Part shown: positions 4,996 through 6,371 of the stretch, one piece after another
Layout of the letters: every line of letters starts with the position of its first letter
How positions within the stretch are numbered: the first letter of the stretch is position 1
NCBI GenBank assembly: GCA_934162535.1
Contig: CAKPJC010000033.1
Location: forward strand, 1-6,371
DNA: 6,371 nt
Source: an uncultured Clostridia bacterium
Lineage (GTDB): Bacteria; Bacillota; Clostridia; TANB77; CAG-508
Reading direction: 5' to 3'
Made by a program: the position numbers and the translations under genes
The notes under the pieces: generated by a model
The model's input: the letters and a program-made list of their open reading frames with translations, nothing else
Told to the model about the DNA's origin: nothing
The model's database searches: none

Positions 4996-6371
4996 ATGAA
5001 TGGTTTTCGTGTGGGATTTCAACATGATAGTATGCAATGCGGTATAGCTTGCCTACAAATGGTATGTAAATATTTCGGCAGAGAGTACTCTTTGGATTCT
5101 TTGTCGAAACTTTGCTTTGCGACAACAGAAGGTGTGTCTTTGTTAGGAATCAATGAGGCTGCAAATACTCTAGGCTTACATACAACAAGTGCAAGAGTTA
5201 CAACAACTGTGTTGAGTGATGTTCCCCTGCCTTGCATTCTTCATTGGAATCAGAATCACTTTGTTGTATTGTATAAGGTAAAGAATGGCAAAAAATTCTA
5301 TATCGCTGACCCTGGGAAGGGATTGATAACTTATAGATTAGATGAGTTCAAGCAACATTGGATAAGCACGAAATCCAATGACGAGGACAAGGGCATTGCT
5401 ATGTTCTTGGAAACCACTCCTACTTTCTTTACTTATAAGATGCAAGATGAAGAGAACATCAAAGAAAAGCGGTCTTTCCGCTTTCTCTTTGGATATGTGA
5501 AGAAATACCGCAAGTATTTCGGACAAATCATCTTGGGTTTGATAGTCGGGAGCCTCTTACAACTTGTCCTGCCATTCCTTACACAATCAATCGTGGATGT
5601 CGGTATCAAGAACCAAGATATAGGATTCGTTTGGCTTATACTGTTGGGACAGTTGATGCTTACCATCAGCAGAACTGTAATCGACTTTATACGCAGATGG
5701 TTGTTGCTACACATATCTCTGCGCATCAACATATCGTTGGTGAGCGACTTCTTCATCAAACTTTTGAAGCTGCCGATGTCTTTCTTTGACACGAAACTTA
5801 TGGGCGACTTGATGCAGAGAATGAACGACCATAGCCGAGTAAATACTTTCTTGACGCAGCAGACGCTCAACATCACGTTTGCCATGCTCACCTTCGTGGT
5901 ATTCTCGGTGGTACTGTTCTTCTATAATAAATTGGTGTTTGTCATTTTTCTGTTGGGAAGTATCCTCTATGGCGGATGGATGACCTTGTTCTTGAAACGG
6001 AGAAAGGTGCTCGACTATGAATTGTTTGAGCAGCAAGCCATCAACAATAACAAAACTTATGAGTTTATCACCTCCATGCAGGAAATCAAGTTGCAGGATT
6101 GTGAACAACGTAGAAGATGGGAATGGGAGGACACGCAAGCAGACTTGTTTGGGGTGCAGATGAAATCTCTCAAACTCCAACAGACACAGGAGGCAGGAAG
6201 TATCTTCATCAACGAGGTGAAGAACATCATTATTACGGTTGTGGCAGCAACCGCCGTGATTCATGGGCAAATGACATTCGGTATGATGCTTGCCGTGCAA
6301 TACATCATCGGACAGCTCAACTCACCTGTGGAGCAACTGATGAACTTCTTCTATTCTCTGCAAGATGTGAA
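4996..6371 (+). CDS. C39-peptidase ABC exporter (PCAT type), 3' end missing
   Basis: The frame is open from ATG 4996 to the right edge: 458 complete codons of a protein normally about 700-740 residues long. Residues 1-140 are a C39 cysteine peptidase with Q9, catalytic C15 (SMQCGIACL), H88 (NQNHFVVLY) and D105 (YIADPGKG) all present. This domain cuts leaders after Gly-Gly, matching the VVAGG of the precursor encoded at 822. From about 165 comes the ABC exporter membrane domain, with hydrophobic segments near 176-196, 210-228, 292-310, 313-332, 408-424 and 427-445, and the family-typical KLPMSFFDTKLMGDLMQRMND at 258-278 entering the cytoplasmic loops. The nucleotide-binding domain lies beyond the window. 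ATG 4996 is chosen because the frame is closed by the TAA at 4960-4962, no other ATG intervenes, AAAGGA precedes it, and the C39 motif follows at the usual distance. A HlyD-type periplasmic adaptor gene would be expected downstream. Confidence 0.93.
   Translation, partial: MNGFRVGFQHDSMQCGIACLQMVCKYFGREYSLDSLSKLCFATTEGVSLLGINEAANTLGLHTTSARVTTTVLSDVPLPCILHWNQNHFVVLYKVKNGKKFYIADPGKGLITYRLDEFKQHWISTKSNDEDKGIAMFLETTPTFFTYKMQDEENIKEKRSFRFLFGYVKKYRKYFGQIILGLIVGSLLQLVLPFLTQSIVDVGIKNQDIGFVWLILLGQLMLTISRTVIDFIRRWLLLHISLRINISLVSDFFIKLLKLPMSFFDTKLMGDLMQRMNDHSRVNTFLTQQTLNITFAMLTFVVFSVVLFFYNKLVFVIFLLGSILYGGWMTLFLKRRKVLDYELFEQQAINNNKTYEFITSMQEIKLQDCEQRRRWEWEDTQADLFGVQMKSLKLQQTQEAGSIFINEVKNIIITVVAATAVIHGQMTFGMMLAVQYIIGQLNSPVEQLMNFFYSLQDV

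Noticed and set aside
5433..5891. Minus-strand open frame of 152 codons
   Set aside because: It is also antisense to the transporter's membrane domain, with no family signature and no promoter.
5707..6300. Long minus-strand open frame (197 codons), His-rich near its start
   Set aside because: It lies wholly inside the transporter gene, whose + frame shows clear C39 and ABC membrane-domain motifs. The His and Cys richness is the antisense of transporter codons.

Overview
The window looks like Bacteroidota DNA, most likely a gut or oral Bacteroidales species of the Prevotella/Bacteroides type. The evidence is moderate AT richness, weak ribosome binding sites, a promoter with the Bacteroidota-type TAnnTTTG -7 element, and an outer-membrane beta-barrel protein with a carboxypeptidase-regulatory-like front domain, an architecture typical of this phylum.

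Layout, all on the + strand. (1) 1-563 is the 3' part of a gene for a small single-pass membrane protein that begins left of the window. I cannot name it firmly; its C-terminal half recalls membrane proteins from mobilisation loci of Bacteroidota mobile elements. (2) 564-821 is non-coding, AT-rich, and holds a good promoter at about 710-742. (3) 822-986 is a short gene for a 54-residue peptide with a double-glycine leader (VVAGG) and a Cys cluster (GCSSCC) directly after it, a likely RiPP precursor. (4) A hairpin at 996-1035 separates it from (5) 1056-2516, a radical SAM/SPASM peptide maturase. (6) 2552-2599 is a perfectly abutting 24-bp tandem repeat with one mismatch. (7) 2611-4962 encodes a secreted, TonB-dependent-receptor-like outer-membrane beta-barrel protein with an A11 tract near its start. 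(8) A perfect 13-bp inverted repeat (4941-4977) puts that gene's stop codon in its loop. (9) 4996 to the right edge is the first 458 residues of a C39-peptidase ABC transporter (PCAT/bacteriocin exporter type), cut off before its nucleotide-binding domain.

Together, 822-6371 reads as one biosynthetic and export operon for a ribosomally made, radical-SAM-modified peptide. The precursor is made, its Cys-rich core is probably crosslinked by the radical SAM enzyme, the leader is cut after Gly-Gly by the C39 domain as the peptide is pumped across the inner membrane, and the barrel protein may handle passage or re-uptake at the outer membrane. The maturase and exporter are recognisable families. 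The exact modification, the product's activity and the barrel protein's role are inference. The precursor is the least obvious gene and the most interesting item.
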